Shown: one piece after another, positions 27,005-35,019 of the stretch
Numbering within the stretch: the stretch's first letter is position 1
Layout: every line of letters starts with the position of its first letter
Assembly: GCF_002553505.1 (NCBI RefSeq)
Contig: NZ_PDCP01000022.1
Coordinates: forward strand, 1 to 64,000
Direction: 5' to 3'
Length of the DNA: 64,000 nucleotides
DNA from: Mycolicibacterium agri
GTDB taxonomy: Bacteria > Actinomycetota > Actinomycetes > Mycobacteriales > Mycobacteriaceae
The notes under the pieces: model-generated
Databases searched by the model: none
What the model was told of the DNA's origin: nothing
The model's input: the letters and a program-made list of their open reading frames with translations, nothing else
Program-made: the position numbers and the translations under genes

Positions 27005-28435
27005 ATGCGCGAATATCTGAAGTTCTACATCGACGGCCAGTGGGTCGACCCGATCGAGCCCAAGACGCTTGATGTCGACAACCCGACGACCGAGACCGCT
27101 TCGGGCAAGATCTCGGTGGGCACGGCCACCGACGTCGACAAGGCCGTGCAGGCGGCGCGTAAGGCGTTCGCCAGCTACTCGCAGACCAGCAGAGAGCAAC
27201 GGCTTGATCTGTTGCAGGCGATCCAGGCGGAGTACCTCAAGCGCAAGGGCGATCTGGCCGACGCGGTGCACGAGGAGATGGGCGCGCCGCCGTCGCTGGC
27301 CGCAGGCCCACAGGTGAACATGGGGCTCGGGCACCTCACCACGGCCATCGATGTGTTGAAGAACTTCCCGTTCGAGGAGCAGCACGGCTCGACGCTGGTG
27401 ATCAAGGAGCCGATCGGGGTGTGCGGGTTGATCACGCCGTGGAACTGGCCGATCAACCAGATCGCCTGCAAGGTGTTCCCAGCGCTGGCCACCGGCTGCA
27501 CGATGGTGCTCAAGCCGTCGGAGGTGGCGCCGTACTCGGGGTACATCTTCACTGAGATCCTCGACGCCGCAGGCGTTCCCGCCGGGGTCTACAACATGGT
27601 CAACGGCGACGGTCCCGGTGTGGGCGCGGCCATCTCCAGCCACCCCGACATCGACATGGTGTCGTTCACCGGGTCGACACGGGCCGGGGTGGATGTCGCC
27701 AAGAACGCCGCCCCGACCGTCAAGCGGGTCACCCAGGAGCTCGGCGGCAAGAGCCCCAACATCGTTCTCGACGACGACGCATTCGCCCAGAGTGTCACCA
27801 GCGGTGTCAGTGTCATGATGCTCAACACGGGGCAGAGCTGCAACTCGCCGTCACGGATGCTGGTGCCCAATTCCCGTATGGAGGAAGCGGTTTCGATCGC
27901 CCGCGAGGTAGCGTCGCAGGTCGTCGTCGGCGACCCGAACAACAAGGCCGCGATCGGCCCGCTGGCCAGCAAGGTGCAGTTTGACAAGGTGCAAGGCCTG
28001 ATACAGAAGGGCATCGACGAGGGCGCGAGGCTGGTCGTCGGCGGGTTGGGCCGGCCCGACGGGCTCGATACCGGCTACTACGTCAAGCCGACGGTGTTCG
28101 CCGACGTCACGAACGACATGACGATCGCGCGTCAGGAGATCTTCGGGCCGGTGCTGTGCATCATCGGCTACGACGATCTCGATCAGGCCGTCGAGATCGC
28201 CAACGACACCGACTACGGGCTGTCCGGCTACGTCTCGGCGGGTGATATAGACAAGGCCCGCGAGGTCGCGCGCCGAATCCGCGCAGGCAACGTGGTGATC
28301 AACCACGCGTTCGACATCAACGCGCCGTTCGGCGGCTACAAGCAGAGCGGCAACGGCAGGGAGTGGAGCGAGTTCGGCTTCAACGAGTACCTGGAGATCA
28401 AAGGCGCGCTGGGCTACGCCCCCGAAAGCGCCTGA
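27005..28435 (+). CDS. NAD(P)-dependent aldehyde dehydrogenase
   Basis: 476-residue aldehyde dehydrogenase. PWNWPINQIACKVFPALATG is the family block near residue 144, Glu245 in TQELGGKSPN is the general base and Cys279 in NTGQSCNSPSR is the nucleophile. FGGYKQSGNGREWSEFGF lies near the C-terminus. The ATG at 27005 follows GAGGGTGGA; a GTG at 26987 is possible. As the last gene of the 11-gene rightward operon it probably oxidises the aldehyde made by the TPP enzyme to an acid, which a ligase could return to the CoA level. Confidence 0.93.
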   Translation: MREYLKFYIDGQWVDPIEPKTLDVDNPTTETASGKISVGTATDVDKAVQAARKAFASYSQTSREQRLDLLQAIQAEYLKRKGDLADAVHEEMGAPPSLAAGPQVNMGLGHLTTAIDVLKNFPFEEQHGSTLVIKEPIGVCGLITPWNWPINQIACKVFPALATGCTMVLKPSEVAPYSGYIFTEILDAAGVPAGVYNMVNGDGPGVGAAISSHPDIDMVSFTGSTRAGVDVAKNAAPTVKRVTQELGGKSPNIVLDDDAFAQSVTSGVSVMMLNTGQSCNSPSRMLVPNSRMEEAVSIAREVASQVVVGDPNNKAAIGPLASKVQFDKVQGLIQKGIDEGARLVVGGLGRPDGLDTGYYVKPTVFADVTNDMTIARQEIFGPVLCIIGYDDLDQAVEIANDTDYGLSGYVSAGDIDKAREVARRIRAGNVVINHAFDINAPFGGYKQSGNGREWSEFGFNEYLEIKGALGYAPESA

Positions 28436-28447
28436 CCCTGGGGGCGG

Positions 28448-28924
28448 TCACCGCGTTGTCGTCTGGGCGGCGCGGAGTACCGCGTTGATGATGCCCTGAT
28501 AGCCGGTGCACCGGCAGAAGTTGCCGGACAGGCCTTCGCGGATCTCCTCATCGGTGGGCTGCGGGTTGTCGCGCAACAGTGCGGTGATCGAGGTGACGAA
28601 ACCCGGTGTGCAGAAACCGCATTGCAGCCCGTGGCACTCCCGCAGCGCCGACTGCACCGGCGACAGTTCGCCGTCCTCGCCTGCGATGCCTTCGACGGTG
28701 GTGACCTCCTGGCCGTCGACCTGCACGGCGAAGAGCAGGCACGCCCGCACGGCCTGCCCGTCGAGCAACACCGTGCATGCACCGCATGCGCCGTGCTCGC
28801 AGCCGAGGTGGGTTCCGGTCAGGCCGCACTTCTCGCGCAGGTAGTCGGCGAGGGTGAGACGAGGTTCCACCACGTGCCGGTGCGTGCGGCCGTTCACGAT
28901 CACTTCGACCGGCAGCTCATGCAT
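28448..28924 (-). CDS. Mo-hydroxylase small [2Fe-2S] subunit (CoxS/QorS-type)
   Basis: 158 residues. The N-terminal plant-type cluster is bound by Cys42, Cys47, Cys50 and Cys62 (GCEHGACGACTVLLDG), and the C-terminal helical cluster by Cys102, Cys105, Cys137 and Cys139 (QCGFCTPG and NFCRCTG). It carries electrons from the molybdenum site to FAD. It is the last gene of the leftward Mo-hydroxylase operon, overlapping the FAD subunit gene by eight bases. Its stop lies 12 bp from the end of the aldehyde dehydrogenase operon, with no clear terminator hairpin between the convergent units. Confidence 0.95.
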   Translation of the reverse strand: MHELPVEVIVNGRTHRHVVEPRLTLADYLREKCGLTGTHLGCEHGACGACTVLLDGQAVRACLLFAVQVDGQEVTTVEGIAGEDGELSPVQSALRECHGLQCGFCTPGFVTSITALLRDNPQPTDEEIREGLSGNFCRCTGYQGIINAVLRAAQTTTR

Positions 28925-29813
28925 GGATCGCCTCCGTCTCCGATGTCTGTACCGCCGCGACGGCGGCGGTCCACGCCCGCGCGACCATCGTGGCCCCGAC
29001 GCGTGACCGGTACTCCGCCGATCCCTGGAGGTCGGCGGGGATGTCGGTGAGCCCGCCCATGGCCAGCTTGCCGATTTCGGCGGCGGTGACGGCGTCGACG
29101 TTCTGGCCGACGACCGCGTTCTCGGCGACCACGCCGCGCAGCGGAGTCGACCCGAGCCCGAGAAGGCCGATACCGCAACGGCTCACCCGGTCGTCGTCGT
29201 CGAGTTGGAGCGCGATGGTCGCTCCTGCGATCGCGAAATCGCCGTGCCTGCGGGCGAATTCCTCGACCGCGAACCCGGATCGCCTGCCCCACACTGGAAA
29301 CCGGACGGCGGTCAGGATCTCGTCGGGGGCCAGCGAGGTCTCCCACAGCCCGGTGAAAAAGCCGGCGGCAGGTATCTCGCGGCGGCCCCGCGCGGACGTC
29401 GCCTCGATGGTGGCGTCCAGCGCCAGCGCCGCGGCCGCGTACTCGGCGGCCGGGTCCGCGTGTGCGATGGCTCCGCCGAGGGTGCCCCTGGTCCTGATCT
29501 GGAAGTGCCCGATGTAGGGCGTCGCCAAGGTGAGCAGCGGAACGGATTCGGCCACCTCGTCGTCCATGCCGACCAGCGCGTGCGGCGTTCCCGCCGCCAC
29601 CCGCAACTCATCGCCGCAGCGTTCGATGTCCTTCAACTCGTCGATGCGGGAGATGTCGATCAGGTTGTCGAAGTGCGTCAACCGCATCGCCAGCATCGGC
29701 ACCAGGCTCTGCCCCCCGGCCAGAATCTTGGCGTCCTCACCGAACTCGCCGAGCATCTGCACGGCCTCGGCGACGGTGTCGGGGCGGTGGTAGGCGAACG
29801 GGGCGGCCTTCAC
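28917..29813 (-). CDS. Mo-hydroxylase medium FAD subunit (CoxM-type)
   Basis: 298-residue flavoprotein subunit. AGGQSLVPMLAMRL near residue 32 and TRGTLGGAIAHADPAAEY near 108 are the two FAD-binding signatures of the xanthine dehydrogenase/CoxM family. It would pass electrons from the [2Fe-2S] subunit to an acceptor. Its start overlaps the stop of the CoxG-like gene (ATGA). Confidence 0.94.
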   Translation of the reverse strand: MKAAPFAYHRPDTVAEAVQMLGEFGEDAKILAGGQSLVPMLAMRLTHFDNLIDISRIDELKDIERCGDELRVAAGTPHALVGMDDEVAESVPLLTLATPYIGHFQIRTRGTLGGAIAHADPAAEYAAAALALDATIEATSARGRREIPAAGFFTGLWETSLAPDEILTAVRFPVWGRRSGFAVEEFARRHGDFAIAGATIALQLDDDDRVSRCGIGLLGLGSTPLRGVVAENAVVGQNVDAVTAAEIGKLAMGGLTDIPADLQGSAEYRSRVGATMVARAWTAAVAAVQTSETEAIHA

Positions 29814-30490
29814 GGCAACAACCTCGCGAGTGCGGCCTGCACTTCGTCGGCGAGGTCGGCGGCCGGGTGGGCACGCTTGCGGCGGCCGATCAGGAAGCCG
29901 ACCACCGCGCCGGCGGCCACCGCCGCGAGCACCGGACCGAACCGCTTGGCTATCGGCGCCGCAACGACTTTCAGCAGATCGACGCTATCGCCCGCCTCCG
30001 CCGTTGCCGACGTCGGTGCCGCGCTGATCGATGCGGCGGCGGGGGAGTCGCCGAGCAGATCGGCTTCCAGGTTCTTGGCGAACTGGTCGATCAGGTTGGT
30101 CGATACGTCGGCCAGCACGCCGCGCCCGAACTGCGCGGCCTTGCCGGAAATGGTCAGGTCGGTGCTGAGCGAGACCAGGGTGGCGTCGCCCTCATCCTTC
30201 AGTTGCGCGGTGACCATTGCCGCGGCGTTGCCGCTGCCGCGGGTCTCCTTGCCGCTGGCCTTGATCACGACGCGGTGGGCGGGCTCGTCCTTCTCCTGAA
30301 AAGACGCTTCACCCTGATAGGCGACCGTGATCGGGCCGACCTTCACCTTCACCGCGCCGGTGAAGTCGTCGCCGTCGACCGAAAGCAGCCGCGCGCCAGG
30401 GATACACGGTGCGACCCGCTCGACGTCGGTGAGCACCTGCCAGGTGGTGGCCACGGGCACGGCGACTCGGAATTCGTTGTTCAACTCCAC
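29810..30490 (-). CDS. CoxG-like SRPBCC protein with C-terminal anchor
   Basis: 226-residue protein. Residues 1-145 form a CoxG/SRPBCC domain (FRVAVPVATTWQVLTDVERVAPCIPGA, AAQFGRGVLADVSTNLIDQFAKNLE). A short Ala/Ser linker leads to a hydrophobic segment (FGPVLAAVAAGAVVGFLIGRR, about 185-205) with basic residues after it. CoxG-type proteins recruit carbon monoxide dehydrogenase to the membrane and may help quinone coupling, so this one could anchor the Mo-hydroxylase. It lies between large- and medium-subunit genes, which supports a role in the same complex. Confidence 0.88.
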   Translation of the reverse strand: MELNNEFRVAVPVATTWQVLTDVERVAPCIPGARLLSVDGDDFTGAVKVKVGPITVAYQGEASFQEKDEPAHRVVIKASGKETRGSGNAAAMVTAQLKDEGDATLVSLSTDLTISGKAAQFGRGVLADVSTNLIDQFAKNLEADLLGDSPAAASISAAPTSATAEAGDSVDLLKVVAAPIAKRFGPVLAAVAAGAVVGFLIGRRKRAHPAADLADEVQAALARLLP

Positions 30491-30492
30491 CT

Positions 30493-32853
30493 TCAGCGGT
30501 CCTTTCCGGATGCGCCTGACTCCTGCTCGGCTTTGGCCTTCTCGATGAGGTCGACGATGGCCACGGGGCTGGCGGGGAGGCGCGTCAGCGTGACACCGAG
30601 CGGCGCCAGCGCGTCGTTGATGGCGTTGATCACCGCGGGCGTAGATCCGATCGCGCCGCCCTCGCCGCAGCCCTTGTAGCCGCCGACACCTGGTCCAGGG
30701 ATCTCGACATGGCCGTACTCGATCGCGGGCACCTCGGTGGCCGTCGGCAGGAGATAGTCGACGAAGGTCGACGACAGCGGGTTGCCGCTCTCGTCGTAAA
30801 CCATGTTCTCCAGCAGCGCCCCGCCGATGCCCTGCACCGTTCCGCCGGCGATCTGCCCCTCCACGACGTTCGGATTGATCATCGGGCCGACGTCCTCGCT
30901 GACGATGTAGCGCGTCAGCGTCACATGCCCGGTCTCGATGTCCACCTCACACGTGCAGGCGTGAGTTGCGTTGGCCCAGTGGATCATTGCCTGCGAGGTG
31001 AACCGCGCGGTCGCCTCGAGCGTGGCCGCCATGCCCGGCGGCAGCTGCCCGGGTTCGTAGTAGCTGCGGTACGCCAGATCGGCGAAGCTGACGCTCTTCT
31101 CGGGATCGGTGCGGACCGTGGCGCGCGAGTTGGCAAGCTCGATGTCGGACTCGTCGGCCTCCAGCAGGTGCGCCGCCATGGCGATGATCTGCTTGCGCAG
31201 GATCGCGCCCGCCTCGTTGACGGCGCCCGCGGTCATCGGCCCGCTTCGGCTGCCCTGCGTGCCTGCGCCGTAGGGCGTGACGGCGGTGTCGCCCTGGATC
31301 GTTGAGACGTCGTCGATGTTGGCGCCGAGCGCGTCGGCGGTCAGTTGCACCACCGTCGTCTCGAGGCTGTTGCCGGTCGATCCGCCGTTGACGTAGACGT
31401 TGATCCTGCCGGTCGGCTCCATGCGGATCGTCGCGCCTTCGGTGGCCAGATGCCCGGTGGCGGCGCCCGTCGGCTCGATGTAGGCCGAGAAGCCGAGGCC
31501 GAGGTAGCGGCCCTGTTCCAGCGCGTCCTTCTGCTCCTTGCGGAAACCCTCGTGGTCGAGGATCTTGACTGCCTGCTCGAACGTGTCGGCCGGCGCGACG
31601 TGTTCGTAGGGCATGCCGTTGGGGTTGAAGTAGGGCATCTCGTCGCCGCGCAGGATGTTTCGGCGGCGCAGTTCCACCGGGTCCATGCCCATCTCGCGCG
31701 CAGCGATGTCGAGAAGTATTTCGCGCGTGAGGGTTTCGTACTGCCACGGCCCGCGATATGCAGCCAGGCCCGCGGTGTTGGAGAACACCGTCTTGTAGTT
31801 GAAGCTGGCCTTGGGCACCCGATACGGGCCGGGGAAGAACATGCCGATCGCGGCGGTGGTCAGCACCGGGTACGGCGTCGGATACGCGCCGACGTCCTGC
31901 ATGAAGTCGATGTCGGCGGCCAGGATGTTGCCGTCTGCGTCGAACGCCATCCGCACGTCGCCGTCGACATGGCGGGCCTGACCGGCGGCCATCAGATTCT
32001 CGCGGCGGTCCTCGATCCACTTCAACGCGCCGCGCACCTTGCGGGCCGCCAGCATGATGCACATGTCCTCGCGCATCGGCACGACCTTCTGGCCGAACCC
32101 ACCGCCGGTGTCGCGCATGATGACTCGGACGTTCTGGGACGGGATGCCGAGCAGGCGGGCGGCGAACGCGCGCAACTCGTGCGGCGTCTGCGTCGACGCC
32201 CACATCGTCAGCTCGCGCGATGCCGCCTCCCACTCCGCGACAAGGCCGCGCGTCTCGATCGGCACCGGCGCGTAGATCTGCTGATACACGTGTGCCGACG
32301 TGACGTGCGCGGCCGACGAGAACGTCTCCTCGTCGGGCGGCGCCCCGCCCATTCCGCCCGCGACGTTGTCGGGGTAGGCCTCGTGCACGACGACGTCCGA
32401 GTTGACCGCCTTGGTGAAGTCGGCGACGGCGGGCAGCGGTTCGTAGTCGACATCGACCAGTTCGACGGCGTCCTCGGCGATGTAGCGCGAATCGGCGACG
32501 ACCAGCGCGACGGGGTCGCCGACGAACTTGGCTTCGTCCTCGGCCAGCGGTGGGCGCGGCGTGTCGGGCACGTCCTTGCCTGCGACGGCGTGCCAGGCCT
32601 CCCGCACATCGGGGTTGAGGTCGGCGGCGACGAACACCGCCTGCACGCCCGGCAACGCCAGTGCGGCGGTGGCGTCGATGCGTTTGATGCGGGCCCTTGC
32701 AAACGGGCTGCGCACGAAGCAGGCGTGCAGCATGCCTGGGCGGGTGACGTCGTCGACGAACGTGCCGTGGCCCGTGAGCAGGCGATTGTCCTCCACTCGG
32801 GGCAAGCGCGCCCCCGCGTACCGGGTCGCGACGGCCGCAGCTGATGAGGTCAA
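30493..32853 (-). CDS. Mo-hydroxylase large subunit (xanthine dehydrogenase/CoxL superfamily)
   Basis: 786-residue molybdenum-binding subunit. DTGGGFGQKV near residue 250 and the C-terminal GGYKGCGEGGAIGS with catalytic Glu731 mark the molybdopterin cytosine dinucleotide site. The active-site loop reads AYRGPWQYE near residue 367, unlike AYRCSFR of true CO dehydrogenase and AYRGAGR of form II, so it is not a CO dehydrogenase. The substrate is probably an aromatic N-heterocycle, aldehyde or other C-H centre. The start is TTG 32853 with GGAG upstream. First gene of the operon; the rest follow within 2 bp or overlap. Confidence 0.92.
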   Translation of the reverse strand: MTSSAAAVATRYAGARLPRVEDNRLLTGHGTFVDDVTRPGMLHACFVRSPFARARIKRIDATAALALPGVQAVFVAADLNPDVREAWHAVAGKDVPDTPRPPLAEDEAKFVGDPVALVVADSRYIAEDAVELVDVDYEPLPAVADFTKAVNSDVVVHEAYPDNVAGGMGGAPPDEETFSSAAHVTSAHVYQQIYAPVPIETRGLVAEWEAASRELTMWASTQTPHELRAFAARLLGIPSQNVRVIMRDTGGGFGQKVVPMREDMCIMLAARKVRGALKWIEDRRENLMAAGQARHVDGDVRMAFDADGNILAADIDFMQDVGAYPTPYPVLTTAAIGMFFPGPYRVPKASFNYKTVFSNTAGLAAYRGPWQYETLTREILLDIAAREMGMDPVELRRRNILRGDEMPYFNPNGMPYEHVAPADTFEQAVKILDHEGFRKEQKDALEQGRYLGLGFSAYIEPTGAATGHLATEGATIRMEPTGRINVYVNGGSTGNSLETTVVQLTADALGANIDDVSTIQGDTAVTPYGAGTQGSRSGPMTAGAVNEAGAILRKQIIAMAAHLLEADESDIELANSRATVRTDPEKSVSFADLAYRSYYEPGQLPPGMAATLEATARFTSQAMIHWANATHACTCEVDIETGHVTLTRYIVSEDVGPMINPNVVEGQIAGGTVQGIGGALLENMVYDESGNPLSSTFVDYLLPTATEVPAIEYGHVEIPGPGVGGYKGCGEGGAIGSTPAVINAINDALAPLGVTLTRLPASPVAIVDLIEKAKAEQESGASGKDR

Positions 32854-32899
32854 GGCGAACGCTCCAATCCGTCGTCGTCGGGCCGCTGCCAGAGCCTGT

Positions 32900-32913
32900 T
32901 GAGCAGTCGCTCA
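32900..32913. promoter_or_regulatory. Inverted repeat upstream of Mo-hydroxylase operon
   Basis: TGAGC-AGTC-GCTCA, perfect five-base arms with a four-base spacer, lies 46 bases upstream of the TTG start at 32853. The TGAGC half-site is common in TetR-type operators. It could control the Mo-hydroxylase genes. No regulator gene is adjacent. Confidence 0.3.
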
Positions 32914-33000
32914 GCGAGCCTACCGGATACGCGATTCTCGCTTCTGAGCATATGACATTCTCGTAGCGACTTTCGCCAGGATCAACCGTCTAGATTGATC

Positions 33001-33249
33001 GGGATGGGCCGCTGGATCAGGCGCGTGGAGCGATGTGCAGACCTACCGGGTCATCGACCGGATCCCGGTGGGCCCGCTGCGGCTGCGCACGAGTTATATT
33101 GCCCGGCTTGAGGTTCCGGCCGAGGGCGAGGTGTCGTCGAGCGACTGGTCATCGCGGCACCGTGGCCGCTGGCGTCGATGACGGTCCGCACGGCACTCGA
33201 CGCGCATGCCGAGATGCTGGCGGCGATCCGCAGGCGTTTCAGCGACTAG
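33001..33249 (+). pseudogene. Decayed SRPBCC-family gene
   Basis: Two pieces of one protein can be read in different frames. About 33026-33130 gives WSDVQTYRVIDRIPVGPLRL then RTSYIARLEVPAEGEV. After a frame change near 33135-33145 the end reads VIAAPWPLASMTVRTALDAH then AEMLAAIRRRFSD and stops at 33249. This is the pattern of a polyketide-cyclase/dehydrase-like (SRPBCC) protein with its N-terminus and about 30 central residues missing. No working start or single frame remains. Confidence 0.45.
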
Positions 33250-33265
33250 AGGCAGGGACTGGAGG

Positions 33266-33691
33266 CTAGGCCGGCCAGAAGCCGCTGCCGGTGAGGAAGC
33301 CGGGCTGCCAGCCCTTCTCGCCGAGGCACAGCATCGGGCGGCCGTCGGGCGCCTGAGCGGCGGCCTGGTCCTGCGGGCACGGCGTGCCGGGCTCTTGCAC
33401 ACCGAACAGTTCCGGCGAAGGCTGCCAGAACCCGGTGTAGACCGGCGGCCACTGGTTGGGGATCCAATGGCACTGCAGGGGCTCGCCGCCGCGGCCCCGG
33501 CCGAAGGTGAACAGCTGGAAGTTGTCGCAGGGCGCGTACATGCGCGCCTCGTAGTTCATCCCGGGCACATCGGTGTCGTAGCGGCCCGGCTTGTCGAAGT
33601 ACAGGTTGTCGTTCGGCTCGGCCATGGCGGCCGGCGCGCCGCCGAGAGCAGCACAGGCCGCAGCGGCGGCGATGACCATTCTGCGAAGCAT
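33266..33691 (-). CDS. Secreted mycobacterial hypothetical protein
   Basis: 141-residue exported protein. GGTGGGGAC precedes the ATG at 33691. A signal peptide ends near residue 24 (PAAMA before EPNDNLYF). The mature chain has four cysteines and aromatic blocks (YFDKPGRYDTDVPGMNYEARMY, NFQLFTFGRGRGGEPLQCHW, PVYTGFWQPSPELFG, MLCLGEKGWQPGF). It resembles a family of small secreted mycobacterial proteins with no assigned function; its last motif is similar to that of the protein at 6107. The frame stays open far upstream, but the start is fixed by the signal peptide. Confidence 0.75.
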   Translation of the reverse strand: MLRRMVIAAAAACAALGGAPAAMAEPNDNLYFDKPGRYDTDVPGMNYEARMYAPCDNFQLFTFGRGRGGEPLQCHWIPNQWPPVYTGFWQPSPELFGVQEPGTPCPQDQAAAQAPDGRPMLCLGEKGWQPGFLTGSGFWPA

Positions 33692-33742
33692 GTCCCCACC
33701 TTTCTGGGCAGAGCCTAACCGGCACCGGCTGGCCAGGTAAGA

Positions 33743-33766
33743 GTTTGGGGTCCACCGACCCGGGTA
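33743..33766 (+). promoter_or_regulatory. SigF-type promoter
   Basis: GTTT at 33743-33746 and GGGTA at 33762-33766 are separated by 15 bases, matching the mycobacterial SigF pattern (GTTT-N14-17-GGGTA). The ATG at 33778 lies 12 bases further on. It would place the small acidic protein gene in the general stress regulon. Confidence 0.5.
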
Positions 33767-33777
33767 AACGTGGCGGC

Positions 33778-33954
33778 ATGGCCCCCGGCGACGACGATAA
33801 AAGCGAACACGACGTCCAGTCCGACGACAAGCAGGCGACGGAGCGACCCGGCAAGAGCGGCTCGGGCAGCTATGTCGGCGAGAGTTCGTCGGACGACGCG
33901 ATCGACGCCGGTCAAACCGGCGCCGAGGCACGCAGCGAGCAGGAAAACAACTGA
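33778..33954 (+). CDS. Small acidic hydrophilic protein
   Basis: 58-residue protein, almost entirely charged and small residues (MAPGDDDKSEHDVQSDDKQA then TERPGKSGSG), with no hydrophobic core. It is probably intrinsically disordered and resembles stress-induced small hydrophilic proteins. The start at 33778 follows a SigF-type promoter; the frame extends to a TTG at 33745 but that lies inside the promoter. No function can be assigned. Confidence 0.6.
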   Translation: MAPGDDDKSEHDVQSDDKQATERPGKSGSGSYVGESSSDDAIDAGQTGAEARSEQENN

Positions 33955-34039
33955 GCCACCCGCGCTTTGCGGGCGCTCGTCGCCCTCTTACCCGCGTCCT
34001 GCGGCTCACGCAGACGGCCGACGTGAGACTGTAAGCGCT

Positions 34040-34603
34040 ATGGATGGCTACGAGTACACCTCCTACGAGGACTTCGGCCGCAGGTTCTTCGAAGTTGCCG
34101 TGACCGAAAAGCGTGTCGGCGACGCCATCGGGGCCATCGCCGGCGACGAGTTCGAGATGGGCCCGATGGGGCAGGGGCCCGGCAAGATCGCCAAGGTGAC
34201 CGCGAAGGTGCGGATTCAGGAGCCCCGCGTCACCCGCTCGCTCGGCGAGCTGATCACCTTCGCCATCCGCATCCCGCTGGAGATCGACATGGTCATCGAT
34301 CTGCGGATCGACAAGCCGAAGTTCATGGTGTACGGCGAGATCGAGCTGTCGGCGACCGCGCGCGCCGCCGAACCGCTGCTGCTCATCCTCGACGTGCAGA
34401 AGCCCCGGCCGTCCGACATCGCCATCCACGTCACGTCGAAATCGCTGCGCGGCGAACTGCTGCGCATCGTCGCCGGCGTCGACGCCGAGATCCGCCGGTT
34501 CATCGCCGCGCACGTGGCAGGGGAGATCGACAGCCCCGAGTCGGTCAAGGCGAAGGTGATCGACGTAGCCGACCGTCTCGACGCCGCCTGGACGGGCGTC
34601 TAG
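34040..34603 (+). CDS. Conserved hypothetical protein
   Basis: 187-residue cytoplasmic protein with no signal peptide or membrane segment. It begins MDGYEYTSYEDFGRRFFEVA, followed by beta-strand-rich sequence (AKVTAKVRIQEPRVTRSLGE, IPLEIDMVIDLRIDKPKFMV, IAIHVTSKSLRGELLRIVAG) and ends with a helix-rich segment. This suggests a small lipid- or ligand-binding beta fold but I do not recognise the family beyond its mycobacterial look. It is a monocistron between the acidic-protein gene and a DUF732 gene. Confidence 0.65.
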   Translation: MDGYEYTSYEDFGRRFFEVAVTEKRVGDAIGAIAGDEFEMGPMGQGPGKIAKVTAKVRIQEPRVTRSLGELITFAIRIPLEIDMVIDLRIDKPKFMVYGEIELSATARAAEPLLLILDVQKPRPSDIAIHVTSKSLRGELLRIVAGVDAEIRRFIAAHVAGEIDSPESVKAKVIDVADRLDAAWTGV

Positions 34604-34635
34604 GCGATTCGCTCGCGCCCCCGCGGTCCTCTACG

Positions 34636-35019
34636 ATGCTGCAGGTGCGCAGACTTACCAGGCCGATCGGCCTGATTGCCGTGTCCGCCGGCCTTGCCGC
34701 AACGGCGTCGCTGTTGGCGGCCCCGGCACAGGCCGACCCCACCACCGACGCGTTCCTGAACGCGGTGAGCGGCGCCGGCCTCGGCGGCACCACCGACCCG
34801 GCCAGCCTGGTGGCCGTCGGCCAGTCCGTCTGCCCGATGCTGTCGGATCCCGGCCAGAACGCCGCCGACGTCGCGGCCAAGGTCGCCGACTCAACGGGGA
34901 TGTCGCTGGGCGGGGCGAACATGTTCACCGGCCTGGCGATCTCGTTCCTGTGCCCGCGCGTGGTGGACTCGATCGCAGGCGGGCAATCGCCGATCCCGCT
35001 GAACCTGCTCGGCATTTAG
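34636..35019 (+). CDS. Secreted DUF732-type protein
   Basis: 127-residue exported protein. A basic start (MLQVRRLTRP) and signal peptide to about residue 33 (APAQA) precede DPTTDAFLNAVSGAGLGG, GQSVCPMLSDPG and SFLCPRVVDS. The two cysteines and their spacing fit DUF732. Its stop overlaps that of the convergent GDSL hydrolase by four bases. Confidence 0.8.
   Translation: MLQVRRLTRPIGLIAVSAGLAATASLLAAPAQADPTTDAFLNAVSGAGLGGTTDPASLVAVGQSVCPMLSDPGQNAADVAAKVADSTGMSLGGANMFTGLAISFLCPRVVDSIAGGQSPIPLNLLGI

Noticed and set aside
30709..32844. Long plus-strand frames across the Mo-hydroxylase large subunit
   Set aside because: They mirror a gene with clear Mo-cofactor motifs and themselves show only low-complexity His/Arg/Val-rich sequence.
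30493..32853. Carbon monoxide dehydrogenase (CoxL) identity for the large subunit
   Set aside because: The CO-specific AYRCSFR loop with its Cys is missing (AYRGPWQYE instead), so only the superfamily can be named.
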